The notes below the pieces were generated by a model, which had not been told where the DNA came from, did no database searches, and was given only the letters and a program-made list of their open reading frames with translations. Below are positions 34,124 to 42,704 of a DNA stretch of 64,000 bases, piece by piece; position 1 is the first letter of the stretch, and the number at the start of each line of letters is the position of its first letter. Position numbers and translations under genes: made by a program. The stretch is from Pseudoclavibacter sp. CFCC 11306. GTDB lineage: Bacteria > Actinomycetota > Actinomycetes > Actinomycetales > Microbacteriaceae. The stretch lies in contig NZ_WBKF01000001.1 of the NCBI RefSeq assembly GCF_008831235.1, forward strand, positions 1,360,529 to 1,424,528. Reading direction: 5' to 3'.

Positions 34124-35313
34124 GCCTGCTCCTCCTCGTCTGCGAAGCCCGCCTCGTAGTCGGCCAGCCAGGCAGCCTGCGCCTGCATCACCGGGTGCGG
34201 TTCGCTGTAGACATGGGCGAACATGCTCGCAGGTTCGGGGTCGGGCAGGTGCAGCACGGCCTCGCGCACGCGCGCGGCCTCATCGCCCGCCTGCTGCTCG
34301 ACCTCGTCGAAGAACGCCTGCGGCACATCGCGATCGGTGCGCAGCCAGGTCTCGTAGCGAGTGATGGGGTCGCGGTCGGCCCAGCACGCCTCGAGCTCAC
34401 GGGTGCGATACTTCGTGGGGTCGTCGGATGTCGTGTGCGGCCCGCGACGGAAGGTCACCGCCTCGATGAACCCGGGCCCCTCGCCCGAGCGGGCGTCGTC
34501 GAGCAAGCTGCGAGCGACGGCATAGCTTGCGAGCACGTCGTTGCCGTCGATGCGCACAGCGTTGAGCCCGAAGCCCGCCGCGCGGTCGGCGAGAGGCCGT
34601 GCGGCCTGGATGCCCACCGGCACCGAGATGGCCCACTGGTTGTTCTGGCAGAGAAACACCTCGGGCACGTGCAGGCTCTCAGCGAAGATCATCGCTTCTG
34701 AGACGTCGCCCTCGCTGGTCGCGCCGTCGCCGAAGCAGGTGAGCACCGCCGTGTCGCGGTCGATGTCGCCGGTGCCGACCAGCCCGTCGAGCGCCACACC
34801 CTGCGCATAGCCCGTGCCGTGCAGTGACTGCGTGCCGATGACAAGCGTGTAGAGATGAAAATGCGTGCGCTGCCAGTCCCAACCACCGTGGGTGTTGCCG
34901 CGCAGCATGTCGAGCATGTCGACGAAGTCGACGCCGCGGATCATGCCGATCACGTGTTCGCGGTATGACGGCATCACCCAGTCTTGGGGACGAGTCGCGC
35001 GACCGGCGCCGACCTGCGCGGCCTCCTGCCCCACTGACGGCACCCACAGCGCGAGCTGCCCCTGACGCTGCAACGCGGTTCCCTCGGCATCGAGGCGACG
35101 CATGATCGCCATGTCCCGGTAGAACTGCTGCAGCTCGTCGAGCGACAGACCGTCGACAAGGGCTTGGTAGGGCTCATTGCGGTCGTTCCGCTGTCGTGCC
35201 CCTGAGGGGTCGAGCAGCTGCACTCCGGTCGCTGAGTCGAATGGCGCATCTGACGTCGCGGTGTGCTCGGCCTCAGCCGGGCGAAGCGTCGAAGCGGACG
35301 AAGTCGAAGTCAT
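34120..35313 (-). CDS. bkdA: 2-oxoacid dehydrogenase E1 alpha subunit
   Basis: A 397-residue protein carrying the thiamine diphosphate/Mg motif GDGATSEGDVSEAMIFAESLHVPEVFLCQNNQWA (GDG...NN spacing) and the phosphorylation-loop-like VTFRRGPHTTSDDPTKY. It is of the branched-chain 2-oxoacid dehydrogenase type. The start at 35313 (MTSTSSAST) follows GGGGAGC; a TTG nine bases upstream is less likely. It is the first gene of the operon and lies 30 bases from the convergently placed aminotransferase gene on the same strand. Confidence 0.93.
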   Translation of the reverse strand: MTSTSSASTLRPAEAEHTATSDAPFDSATGVQLLDPSGARQRNDRNEPYQALVDGLSLDELQQFYRDMAIMRRLDAEGTALQRQGQLALWVPSVGQEAAQVGAGRATRPQDWVMPSYREHVIGMIRGVDFVDMLDMLRGNTHGGWDWQRTHFHLYTLVIGTQSLHGTGYAQGVALDGLVGTGDIDRDTAVLTCFGDGATSEGDVSEAMIFAESLHVPEVFLCQNNQWAISVPVGIQAARPLADRAAGFGLNAVRIDGNDVLASYAVARSLLDDARSGEGPGFIEAVTFRRGPHTTSDDPTKYRTRELEACWADRDPITRYETWLRTDRDVPQAFFDEVEQQAGDEAARVREAVLHLPDPEPASMFAHVYSEPHPVMQAQAAWLADYEAGFADEEEQA

Positions 35314-35342
35314 GCTCCCCAATCTAGGCGCGCACTTCTGTG

Positions 35343-36443
35343 TTAATTCTCCAGACCACGCACAATTTCAGCGGTGGCGCTTAGGAGGGGTTCTATAGAC
35401 TGGCGTTCTCCGACCGTCACACGAATGCCCTCGGGAAAGACTCGCGCGATGATGCCGTGCCCTTCGAGGATCTCGGCGGCGGACTCGGTCTGGTCACCGG
35501 TCGGCAGCCACACGAAGTTTCCCTGTGACTCGTGCACCTGCCAGCCCTGGTCGACGAGACCGGCCTCGATCTGGTTGCGCCGGCTGACCAGAATCTCGAG
35601 TCTTTCGTCCAGCTCTTCACGCGCGTCGAGCGCGGCCTTCGCAGCCTCGATCGTGGCGGTCGTGAGTTCGAACGGGAGCCCCGACGCACGCACTGCGGCG
35701 ATCACGATGGGATCGCCGACGGCATAGCCGACGCGCAGTCCGGCCAGCCCGTACGCCTTGGACAGGGTTCGCAGCGTGACCACGTTGCGGTGGTCCGCGA
35801 TGATCGCGAGCCCGTTGACGGCATCCTCATCACGGACGAACTCGGTATAGGCCTCGTCGATCACAATCAGCACGTCGCGTGGGGCGGACGCCACGAAGCG
35901 CTCGACTTCGTCATGAGTCAGCGTGGTGCCGGTCGGGTTGTTCGGGCTGCACAGCAGCACCGCGCGAGTGCGATCGGTGATCGCATCGAGCATCGCATCG
36001 AGATCGTGCCGGCCGTCGTCAGTGAGCGGCACCTGCACCGAGGTGGCACCATTGAGGGTCACCACCGAGGGGTAGCCCTCGAACGAACGCCAGGCGTAGA
36101 CGATCTCGTCGCCGGGCACGGCCACCGCGGTGATCAGCTGGCGCAGCACCGAGATCGATCCCGGGCCCACCGCGATCTGATCGTCGTTCACGTGATTCAG
36201 CGCCGCCAGACGGCGCACCAGGTCGGCGGCCGAAGAGTCGGGGTAGCGGTTGATGCTCTCGGCAGCTCCTTCGATGGCCGCCACGACTGAGGGCAGCGGG
36301 GCAAAGGGCACTTCGTTCGAGCTGAGTTTGAACCCGCCGGTCGGAGCGGGGCGTCCCTGTCGATAGGCAGCTGCACTGGCGATCTCGGGTCGAATCTTCA
36401 CTGGAGCCGTCTCGACGGACGGCTGTTGTCGCGGGTCATCCAT
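35343..36443 (-). CDS. Histidinol-phosphate/aromatic aminotransferase (HisC-like)
   Basis: A 366-residue fold-type-I aminotransferase. It includes KLSSNEVPFAPLPSVVAAIEG, the PLP-binding loop AVGPGSISVLRQLITAV, LCSPNNPTGTTL, VIDEAYTEFVRDED and the lysine in TLSKAYGLAGLRVGYAV. The sequence style is close to the aromatic/histidinol-phosphate group (Pat). No his operon is near, and the E1/E2 genes follow 30 bases later, so a role in aromatic or branched amino-acid transamination is more likely than histidine biosynthesis. The start at 36443 (MDDPRQQ) follows GAAAGA. Confidence 0.88.
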   Translation of the reverse strand: MDDPRQQPSVETAPVKIRPEIASAAAYRQGRPAPTGGFKLSSNEVPFAPLPSVVAAIEGAAESINRYPDSSAADLVRRLAALNHVNDDQIAVGPGSISVLRQLITAVAVPGDEIVYAWRSFEGYPSVVTLNGATSVQVPLTDDGRHDLDAMLDAITDRTRAVLLCSPNNPTGTTLTHDEVERFVASAPRDVLIVIDEAYTEFVRDEDAVNGLAIIADHRNVVTLRTLSKAYGLAGLRVGYAVGDPIVIAAVRASGLPFELTTATIEAAKAALDAREELDERLEILVSRRNQIEAGLVDQGWQVHESQGNFVWLPTGDQTESAAEILEGHGIIARVFPEGIRVTVGERQSIEPLLSATAEIVRGLEN

Positions 36444-36615
36444 TCTTTCAGTGTATGCCGTCTGCGCACTATTCGCCCGCCCCACACGCACCGAAGCCCT
36501 CTGTTCTGTGCGACAATCAACAGCGTCATGCCGATCCGAGCCGCGGCTCCTCGACCTGATCTTCCCTTTCAACTGAGTGATCTGTGGTTCACGCTGTCGT
36601 GTCTGCGAGGTTTTG

Positions 36616-37830
36616 ATGGCTTCTCTCAGCGAGGTCGTGCGCGTCGACGGCCTGGTGCGCCTGATGGGCTCGCAGCTGATCGCCCGCATGCCGCAGGGCA
36701 TGCTGAGCATCGCGCTGCTCATGCACGTCGAGCACGTCCTCGGGCGGTATACAGACGCCGGACTCACCGTCGCCGCCTTCTCGATCGGCGCTGCGGTGTC
36801 CGGCCCCTTGATGGGGCGCTGGATGATCGTGTTGGGCGCCAGGCGTCTGCTCGGGGCCACGCTGCTGCTGAACGCAGCGGCCATGACGACCATCGCCTTC
36901 GGCCCGCATCGGCTGTGGGCGTTCATGCTGTTGGCGATCGTGCTCGGCTTCTGTACGCCGCCGATTCTGCCGATCACGCGCAGCCTCTATCCGGTGCTGG
37001 TGCCGCCTCGGCTCAGTGCGCAGGTCTATTCGCTCGACTCCATCACGCAGGAGCTGATCTGGGTGGTGGGCCCGGTGCTGGTCACGGCGGTGGCACCGCT
37101 GGCCGGCACCAGCATCGCACTGGCACTGGTCGCCGCGCTTGGCTTCGTCGGCGGTGTGCTGCTGCTGACGGCTCCGGCGATTCGACTCGCGACCTTTCCC
37201 GTCAGCGGCAAGAGACTCGGCGGTGTGCTGCTCAAATGGCCGGTGCTGATCGCCATCGTCTCGTGTGCGCTGCAGAACGCCAGCTACGGCGCCGTCGAGG
37301 CTGCGGCGGTCGCCATGTTCGACGGGCAGCAGTTCACGGTGGGCATCATCATCGCGGTGTTCGCGATCGGCTCGATCGTCGGCGGCATCGTGATGGCGCG
37401 GGTGGCCATGCGGCCCTGGTCGATGGCCACCCGGCAGAGCGCCCTGGCGATCGGAACGCTGGCGGCGGCGCTGTCGCCGAACCCGTGGTGGGTCGGGGCC
37501 GCACTCTTCGTGGCAGGGCTCGGGACCGCCCCCTCGCTTGCGGTGATGTACAACGTGGTCTCGTCGAGCTTGCGCAGCGGGGATGCCACAGAGGCCTTCG
37601 GATGGATGTCGAGCGGGCTGCTCGCCGGCATTGCCATGGGCAGCGCCGGTTCAGGCGTGTTGGTCGACCACGTCGGGGCGCAGTCTGCGATGCTCTTCGG
37701 TGCGGGGCTCGCCGTCCTGGCGGTGCTGCTGCCGGCGTTCGGAACGTCCAAGCTGCCTGATCTCACGGTGCGCTCAGGGCCGCTGCTCGACACCAGCGCG
37801 GTGCCGGTGATTCATATCGGCGAGCGCTGA
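36616..37830 (+). CDS. Major facilitator superfamily transporter
   Basis: A 404-residue protein with about 12 hydrophobic segments, starting MASLSEVVRVDGLVRLMGSQL. The loop after helix 2 contains GPLMGRWMIVLGARRLLGATLLL, an MFS A-like motif, and the second half shows the same pseudo-repeat. The substrate is unknown; drug/metabolite efflux is a typical role. The start at 36616 is preceded by GCGAGG. It is divergent from the aminotransferase gene across 172 bases and convergent with the Lrp-type regulator. Confidence 0.88.
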   Translation: MASLSEVVRVDGLVRLMGSQLIARMPQGMLSIALLMHVEHVLGRYTDAGLTVAAFSIGAAVSGPLMGRWMIVLGARRLLGATLLLNAAAMTTIAFGPHRLWAFMLLAIVLGFCTPPILPITRSLYPVLVPPRLSAQVYSLDSITQELIWVVGPVLVTAVAPLAGTSIALALVAALGFVGGVLLLTAPAIRLATFPVSGKRLGGVLLKWPVLIAIVSCALQNASYGAVEAAAVAMFDGQQFTVGIIIAVFAIGSIVGGIVMARVAMRPWSMATRQSALAIGTLAAALSPNPWWVGAALFVAGLGTAPSLAVMYNVVSSSLRSGDATEAFGWMSSGLLAGIAMGSAGSGVLVDHVGAQSAMLFGAGLAVLAVLLPAFGTSKLPDLTVRSGPLLDTSAVPVIHIGER

Positions 37831-37866
37831 TCGCGCTCGGATCTCACTGGCATGGCAGAGACGACC

Positions 37867-38325
37867 TCAGTCGCGCTGCGGCTCGCCGATGGGTTCGGGC
37901 TCACCCTCGAAGTACGTGCGCAGCACCACCATGGTGCGCGTGCTGACGTTCGCCACACTGCGAATCTGCTGCAGCAGCTCTTCGAGCACACTCGGAGCCG
38001 CAACCCGAACCAGCAGCAGATAGCTGGCATCCCCCGCAATCGAATAGCAGGCCTCGATGCCCGCGACGCCCCGCAGACGTTCGGGGGCGTCGTCAGGGGC
38101 GGCCGGGTCGAACGGCGTGATCTCGATGAATGCGGTCAGCGGCCGACCCACAGCCTCGTGATCGATGACCGCTCGATACCCACGAATCGTGCCGTCTCGT
38201 TCGAGACGCTGCACCCGCGACTGCACTGCCGAAGTGGAGAGCCCGGAGACCTCGGCGAGGCGCGCGAGGGTCGACCGCCCCTCGGTCAGCAGTGCGGTGA
38301 CGATGGCTTGGTCGATGCTGTCCAT
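37867..38325 (-). CDS. Lrp/AsnC family transcriptional regulator
   Basis: A 152-residue regulator. The N-terminal helix-turn-helix (MDSIDQAIVTALLTEGRSTLARLAEVSGLSTSAVQSRVQRLE; positions about 1-42) is followed by an RAM domain with IEACYSIAGDASYLLLVRVAAPSVLEEL. It ends with a short acidic tail. Such proteins sense amino acids and often regulate adjacent genes; the aminotransferase 26 bases downstream on the same strand makes it a likely partner. Confidence 0.94.
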   Translation of the reverse strand: MDSIDQAIVTALLTEGRSTLARLAEVSGLSTSAVQSRVQRLERDGTIRGYRAVIDHEAVGRPLTAFIEITPFDPAAPDDAPERLRGVAGIEACYSIAGDASYLLLVRVAAPSVLEELLQQIRSVANVSTRTMVVLRTYFEGEPEPIGEPQRD

Positions 38326-38351
38326 GACTCCGAGTCTACGGCTCGCACCGC

Positions 38352-39524
38352 TCAGTCAAGCTGATTGGCGAACCGGACCAGCCGTCCCATGCCCTCGACG
38401 ATCTCATCGAGATCGCCCGCGTAGGAGATGCGCACGAACCCCTGCCCGAGCGGCCCGAACGCCTCACCCGGTACGACGGCCACGTGCTCCTGCTGCAGCA
38501 GACGGCTGCTGAACTCGGCAGAGTCCAGACCGCTGTCGCGCACGTCGACGAAGACGTAGAAAGCGCCGTCGGGCGCGACTGCGCGCAGGTTCGGCGCATC
38601 CTGCAGAGCAGAGAGCACCGCGTCACGGCGCACGGCATATGCGTTGCGCATGCGTGCGATGTCGGCGTCGAGGCCGTTGAGCGCCGCGACGCCGGCGAAC
38701 TGCGCAGGGGTGTTGTTCGACGAATGGATCAGCTCGGCGATCTTCGCCGTCTCTTCGACCAGAGCGCTCGGCCCCAGCAGGTAGCCGATGCGCCACCCGG
38801 TCATCGCATACGTCTTCGACAGACTGTCGACGATGACGGTCTGATCGCGCATGCCCGGGCACGACGCGATTGACGGAGCGACCGGGGCGTCGCCGTAGAC
38901 GAAGGCATGGTACACCTCGTCTGAGATCACCCACAGACCATGTCGCTGACAGACCTGGGCGATACGCTCCAGCTCGGCCGCCGAGGTCACCGCACCGGTG
39001 GGGTTTCCGGGCGAGTTCACGATCACGACCTTGCTTCGTGAGGTGACCGCGCGCTCGATGTCTTCGGCGTTGAGCCTCATGCCGTTCTCAGGCCGGAGCG
39101 GCACCGTCACCGGCCGCCCCTCACAGAGCAGCACCTGCGCATCGTACGAGGTGAAGTGCGGTGAGGGAATGATGACTTCGTCACCGGGGTTGAGCAGCGC
39201 CCGCAGAGCGAGATACAGGCCGAAGGTCGCTCCAGGCACCGCCTGGGCCTCGGTCTCTGCGTCGTACTCGAGGCCTTTGGCCCGTTTGGTGTATGCGACT
39301 GCGGCGGCACGAAACTCGGGCACGCCGAGCACGTTGGTGTAGTGGGTGTCGCCTCGGCTGATCGCCTCGCATGCGGCCTTGGCCGCGCGTTCGGGCACCG
39401 ACTCCGCCGGCTCGCCGACGGCGAAGGTGATGACGTCGGGAATCAGCTCGCAGTCGTCGAAGACGTCACGAATTCCCGAGCGCGGCGTGCTCTGTGCGAC
39501 GAGCGAGAGATCTCCCGGAACCAT
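38352..39524 (-). CDS. Pyridoxal-phosphate-dependent aminotransferase (class I)
   Basis: A 390-residue aspartate-aminotransferase-fold enzyme with the PLP motifs QAVPGATFGLYLALRALL, VIVNSPGNPTGAVTSAAE, LWVISDEVYHAFVYG and the catalytic lysine in VDSLSKTYAMTGWRIGYLLGP. The length and style fit the large aspartate/aromatic/alanine group; the substrate cannot be fixed. The start at 39524 has the ideal ribosome site AGGAGG at the right spacing. It precedes the Lrp gene by 26 bases on the same strand; these two form a pair likely under autoregulation. Confidence 0.93.
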   Translation of the reverse strand: MVPGDLSLVAQSTPRSGIRDVFDDCELIPDVITFAVGEPAESVPERAAKAACEAISRGDTHYTNVLGVPEFRAAAVAYTKRAKGLEYDAETEAQAVPGATFGLYLALRALLNPGDEVIIPSPHFTSYDAQVLLCEGRPVTVPLRPENGMRLNAEDIERAVTSRSKVVIVNSPGNPTGAVTSAAELERIAQVCQRHGLWVISDEVYHAFVYGDAPVAPSIASCPGMRDQTVIVDSLSKTYAMTGWRIGYLLGPSALVEETAKIAELIHSSNNTPAQFAGVAALNGLDADIARMRNAYAVRRDAVLSALQDAPNLRAVAPDGAFYVFVDVRDSGLDSAEFSSRLLQQEHVAVVPGEAFGPLGQGFVRISYAGDLDEIVEGMGRLVRFANQLD

Positions 39525-39626
39525 CTGCGTCCTCCTGAACCTGCGAATGAGTAGACAACCACATTCAGATTACGGAAGAATTCCGGTGTTTGCAATATCT
39601 GCCGGATATTTTCCGGCTGACTGTGT

Positions 39627-41018
39627 TCAGCTCAGCAGATCGGTGTCTCCAGAGCGGATCAGTTTCTTGTTGACGAACTCCTGAATGCCCAGCGCACCGA
39701 GTTCGCGTCCGTTGCCTGAGCCTTTGACTCCGCCGAACGACAGCTCAGCAGAGTCGGCGCCCACTTCGTTGATGTAGACCATGCCGGCGTCGATGCGATC
39801 TGCCACGCGCAGCGCCTGGGCGCGATCCGTCGTGAACAGGTAGGAGCCGAGGCCGTACTCCGTGTCGTTGGCGATCTGCACCGCCTCGTCTTCGTCGCTG
39901 ACGCGATAGACCTGCGCCACCGGGCCGAAGAACTCCTCGCGATAGGCGTCGTTCTGAGGCGTCACCCCGGTGAGCACCGTGGGATCGAAGTAGGCGCCGC
40001 GGTGTTCGGGGCCGCCGAGCACCGCAGTGGCCCCCTGGTCGAGTGCTCGCTGCACCTGGTCGCTGAGCAGCTCGGCAGCCGACAGCGAGCTGAGCGGCCC
40101 GAGCGCGATGTCCGGCGCCACTTCGGGGTTCTGCGCATGCACGTCGCTGAGCGCCGCGACGAAACGCCGCAGGAACTCGTCGTAGAGGTCGTCGACGATC
40201 AGAAAGCGCTTCGCCCCGTTGCACGACTGCCCGTTGTTGTCGAGTCTGGCGGCGACGGCAGCTTCGACCGTGGCATCGAGATCGTCGGTGCTGAGCAGAA
40301 TGAACGGGTCGGAGCCTCCCAGCTCCAACACGACTTTCTTCACGTGCTGCCCCGCGAGCGCAGCCACCGCCGCACCGGCACGGGCAGAGCCGGTCAGCGA
40401 GACCCCGCGCACACGTGGGTCGGCGACGACCGATTCGATCTGCTCATGGGTGGCGAGCACCGAGACGTACGCCCCGTCGATGACTCCGGCTTCAGCCATG
40501 ATGTCTTCGATCTGCTGCGCCGACTCCGGGCACTGCAGAGCGGGCTTCAGCAGAATCGTATTGCCGATGATCAGGTTCGGGCCGGCGAAGCGGGCCACCT
40601 GATAGTAGGGAAAGTTCCACGGCATGATGCCGAGCAGCGGCCCCAGCGAGGCCTTGCGCACGAACGCGGTGCCGGGATTGGCCGGCTCGATCGGGTCATC
40701 CGCCAGGAACGCCTCAGCATGGTCGGCATAGTAGTCGTAGATGTCGGCCGAGAAGTCGACTTCGCCCAGCGACTGCTCGAGTGGCTTGCCCATCTCGCGG
40801 GTGGCGATCTCAGCCAGCCGATCTCGGCGTTCCCGATGCAGCGCGGCGACGCGATGGATGGCCTGGACGCGCTCGGCGATCGAAGTCGTGCTCCAGCGTG
40901 CGTGTGCCTCAGTGGCTCGGCTGATCGCCTCGGCGAGCGCAGCGTCTTGGATGGCCGGGTACTCGGCCAGCGTCTCGCCCGTGGCGGGATTGGTCACAGC
41001 ATATGTCGACGTTGACAT
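39627..41018 (-). CDS. gabD: Aldehyde dehydrogenase, succinate-semialdehyde type
   Basis: A 463-residue NAD(P)-dependent aldehyde dehydrogenase. Features are LGIMPWNFPYYQVARFAGP (substrate/coenzyme region), the glutamate in VVLELGGSDPFILL, the catalytic cysteine in NNGQSCNGAKRFL and the EEFFGPVAQVYRV C-terminal motif. The short length and FPYYQ-type signature match GabD1-like succinate-semialdehyde dehydrogenases of actinobacteria. The start at 41018 follows AAGGAGACC; an open frame to 41231 is not conserved. It would convert succinate semialdehyde to succinate, feeding the TCA cycle. Confidence 0.92.
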   Translation of the reverse strand: MSTSTYAVTNPATGETLAEYPAIQDAALAEAISRATEAHARWSTTSIAERVQAIHRVAALHRERRDRLAEIATREMGKPLEQSLGEVDFSADIYDYYADHAEAFLADDPIEPANPGTAFVRKASLGPLLGIMPWNFPYYQVARFAGPNLIIGNTILLKPALQCPESAQQIEDIMAEAGVIDGAYVSVLATHEQIESVVADPRVRGVSLTGSARAGAAVAALAGQHVKKVVLELGGSDPFILLSTDDLDATVEAAVAARLDNNGQSCNGAKRFLIVDDLYDEFLRRFVAALSDVHAQNPEVAPDIALGPLSSLSAAELLSDQVQRALDQGATAVLGGPEHRGAYFDPTVLTGVTPQNDAYREEFFGPVAQVYRVSDEDEAVQIANDTEYGLGSYLFTTDRAQALRVADRIDAGMVYINEVGADSAELSFGGVKGSGNGRELGALGIQEFVNKKLIRSGDTDLLS

Positions 41019-41050
41019 AGTGAGGTCTCCTTGTCGTTGGGGTCGGTTGG

Positions 41051-41154
41051 CGGCCAGCCTATCCGCCGCGTCATCGGAGTGGACGGAATGGGAGGAATCG
41101 CCGGCGATCGTATACGTACCGCCGCGGTCGAGGGAGCATCGCTTAGGCTGGCCG
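41051..41154. repeat. Perfect 11-base inverted repeat between divergent genes
   Basis: CGGCCAGCCTA (41051-41061) and TAGGCTGGCCG (41144-41154) are exact inverse copies, separated by 82 bases, in the 278-base gap between the aldehyde dehydrogenase and the SnoaL-type gene. A GTATACGTAC palindromic stretch lies close to the centre of the pair. It could be two operator copies for one regulator. No hairpin over this distance would be expected to be stable in RNA. Confidence 0.7.
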
Positions 41155-41296
41155 CATCCGGGCAGCCCGCTGACGTGCCACCCGGCCCACATCTCGGTCG
41201 CCTCATCGACGATTCGTGCAGGGCCTTCCACACAGCAGGCGATGCCTGAGCACCAGCAGCTCGCTGTGCCGCGGATTCTTCTCAGAAAGGCCCGAC

Positions 41297-42070
41297 ATGA
41301 CTGCAGCAGAGACCCTCGAGCTCGTCGTCACCGCCCACCAGCGGCTGTTCGGCGACCGAGACACCAGCGTGCTCGACACCGACGCCTTCGCTCCAGACTT
41401 CATCGAGCACTCCCCACTCGTCGCCGACGGCCGAACAGGGCTGAAGCAGCTGGTCGATGAGGCACCGACGCTCAGATATCGGCTCGTCCGACAGTTCGTC
41501 GACGGCGACCTCGTCGCACTGCACGGCCGCTACACCGGACTGGACGACGAGCCGCTGATCGGATTCGACATCTATCGGGTGGCCGACGGGGCAATCGTCG
41601 AGCACTGGGACGGCCTCGTTCCCGAAGCGCCCCCGAATGCGAGCGGCAGAACACAGCTCGACGGGCCGGTGCACACCGACCGAAGCGTCGACACCGAGAC
41701 CAGCCGCCGCCAGGTCGCTGATTTCTTCCAGACCGTGCTGGTCGAACAGCAGTATGACGAGTGGGCGACGTTCAGCAACGGCGAGGGCTTTCGCCAGCAC
41801 AGCCCCGACATCGCCGACGGCACCGAGGCCGTCGTAAAGTTTCTGCACCAGCTCAAAAGCGAAGGCACTCCCCTCGTCTACGACCGCACGCACAGACGCG
41901 TCGCACAGAACGACTTCGTGCTGACCCAGTCAGAGGGCAGCATCGACGGCGTCAGACACGCCTTTCTCGAACTGTGGCGCGTGGCCGACGGCAAGATCGT
42001 CGAGCTGTGGGATGCGATCGCCGAGATTCCGGCAGACAGCGAGGCTGTGCATCCCTACGGTCTCTTCTGA
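41297..42070 (+). CDS. Tandem SnoaL-like (NTF2-fold) protein
   Basis: A 257-residue protein made of two consecutive SnoaL-like domains of the same type. The first runs through about residues 1-118 (NTF2-like, with HGRYTGLDDEPLIGFDIYRVADGAIVEHWDGL). The second, about 130-257, repeats the pattern (FLELWRVADGKIVELWDAIAEIP). Both conserve the His/Asp-lined pocket. Members are often polyketide cyclases, ester-cyclase-like or simply small-molecule binders. The function here is unknown. The start at 41297 follows AGAAAGG. It is convergent with hutD. Confidence 0.82.
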   Translation: MTAAETLELVVTAHQRLFGDRDTSVLDTDAFAPDFIEHSPLVADGRTGLKQLVDEAPTLRYRLVRQFVDGDLVALHGRYTGLDDEPLIGFDIYRVADGAIVEHWDGLVPEAPPNASGRTQLDGPVHTDRSVDTETSRRQVADFFQTVLVEQQYDEWATFSNGEGFRQHSPDIADGTEAVVKFLHQLKSEGTPLVYDRTHRRVAQNDFVLTQSEGSIDGVRHAFLELWRVADGKIVELWDAIAEIPADSEAVHPYGLF

Positions 42071-42089
42071 GTCTCCGTCTCGACGACTC

Positions 42090-42704
42090 TCATCTGTCGA
42101 CGTGCGCCTGCCTCAGCTGTGCGACCACTACAACGGCGCCGGTGTGACCGGCATCGAGACCGACATCGTCGTTCCGGGCGACTATGGCATCGTTTAGCTC
42201 GATGACTTCACGCACCCGTTCCGAGCCTTTAGGCGACGCGGCTGAAGCCGTCCCCGAGACCAGTATGCCGATCTCGACCTGTGCATCGCCGCCTTGCAAC
42301 AGCAGATGCTCCTCAGGACGCAGCGTGCTGAGGCGCAGGTCTGCGTGCACAGAACCGGAGCGGACCATCAGGTTGAGATCTCGCTCACCAGACCCATGGG
42401 GCCTCGACGTCACAGGGTCGTCGCCACGAAACCGCACCGACTCGAATGGTGCCAGCTCGCACTGCTCACCGTCAATTCTCAGGGTCAGACCGGCCGGCCC
42501 GATGGACATCAGCCACCGATCGTATCCGATGAAGTCAGAGAACGTCGCCTCGCTGTCAATCGTCGCAATACTCAGACGCCAGTCGACTTCGTCGATCGGT
42601 GCGTCAAGAGGGGATTGCACCAATGTCACGGTGCGGCCGGTACCGTTTCGCCAACGCACTTCCGAAAGGTCCCGGAAGCGGATGACCTCAATTCTCTCAG
42701 CCAC
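42090..42704 (-). CDS. hutD: HutD family protein
   Basis: A 204-residue cupin-like protein found in histidine-utilisation operons. It starts VAERIEVIRFRDLSEVRWRNGTG and includes WRLSIATIDSEATFSDFIGYDRWL, the HutD signature region, and a hydrophobic core near LAPFESVRFRGDDPV. HutD has been proposed to limit or fine-tune hut operon activity in Pseudomonas; its mechanism is not settled. The GTG at 42704 overlaps the hutU stop by eight bases (GTGGCTGA). An ATG at 42743 would lengthen the overlap and the N-terminus; I prefer the GTG because it fits the coupled pattern of this operon. Confidence 0.8.
   Translation of the reverse strand: MAERIEVIRFRDLSEVRWRNGTGRTVTLVQSPLDAPIDEVDWRLSIATIDSEATFSDFIGYDRWLMSIGPAGLTLRIDGEQCELAPFESVRFRGDDPVTSRPHGSGERDLNLMVRSGSVHADLRLSTLRPEEHLLLQGGDAQVEIGILVSGTASAASPKGSERVREVIELNDAIVARNDDVGLDAGHTGAVVVVAQLRQAHVDR

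Noticed and set aside
34120-35313. Pyruvate dehydrogenase assignment of the E1/E2 genes
   Set aside because: The sequence style of the separate alpha and beta chains and the amino-acid-related neighbours favour a branched-chain type, but pyruvate cannot be excluded.
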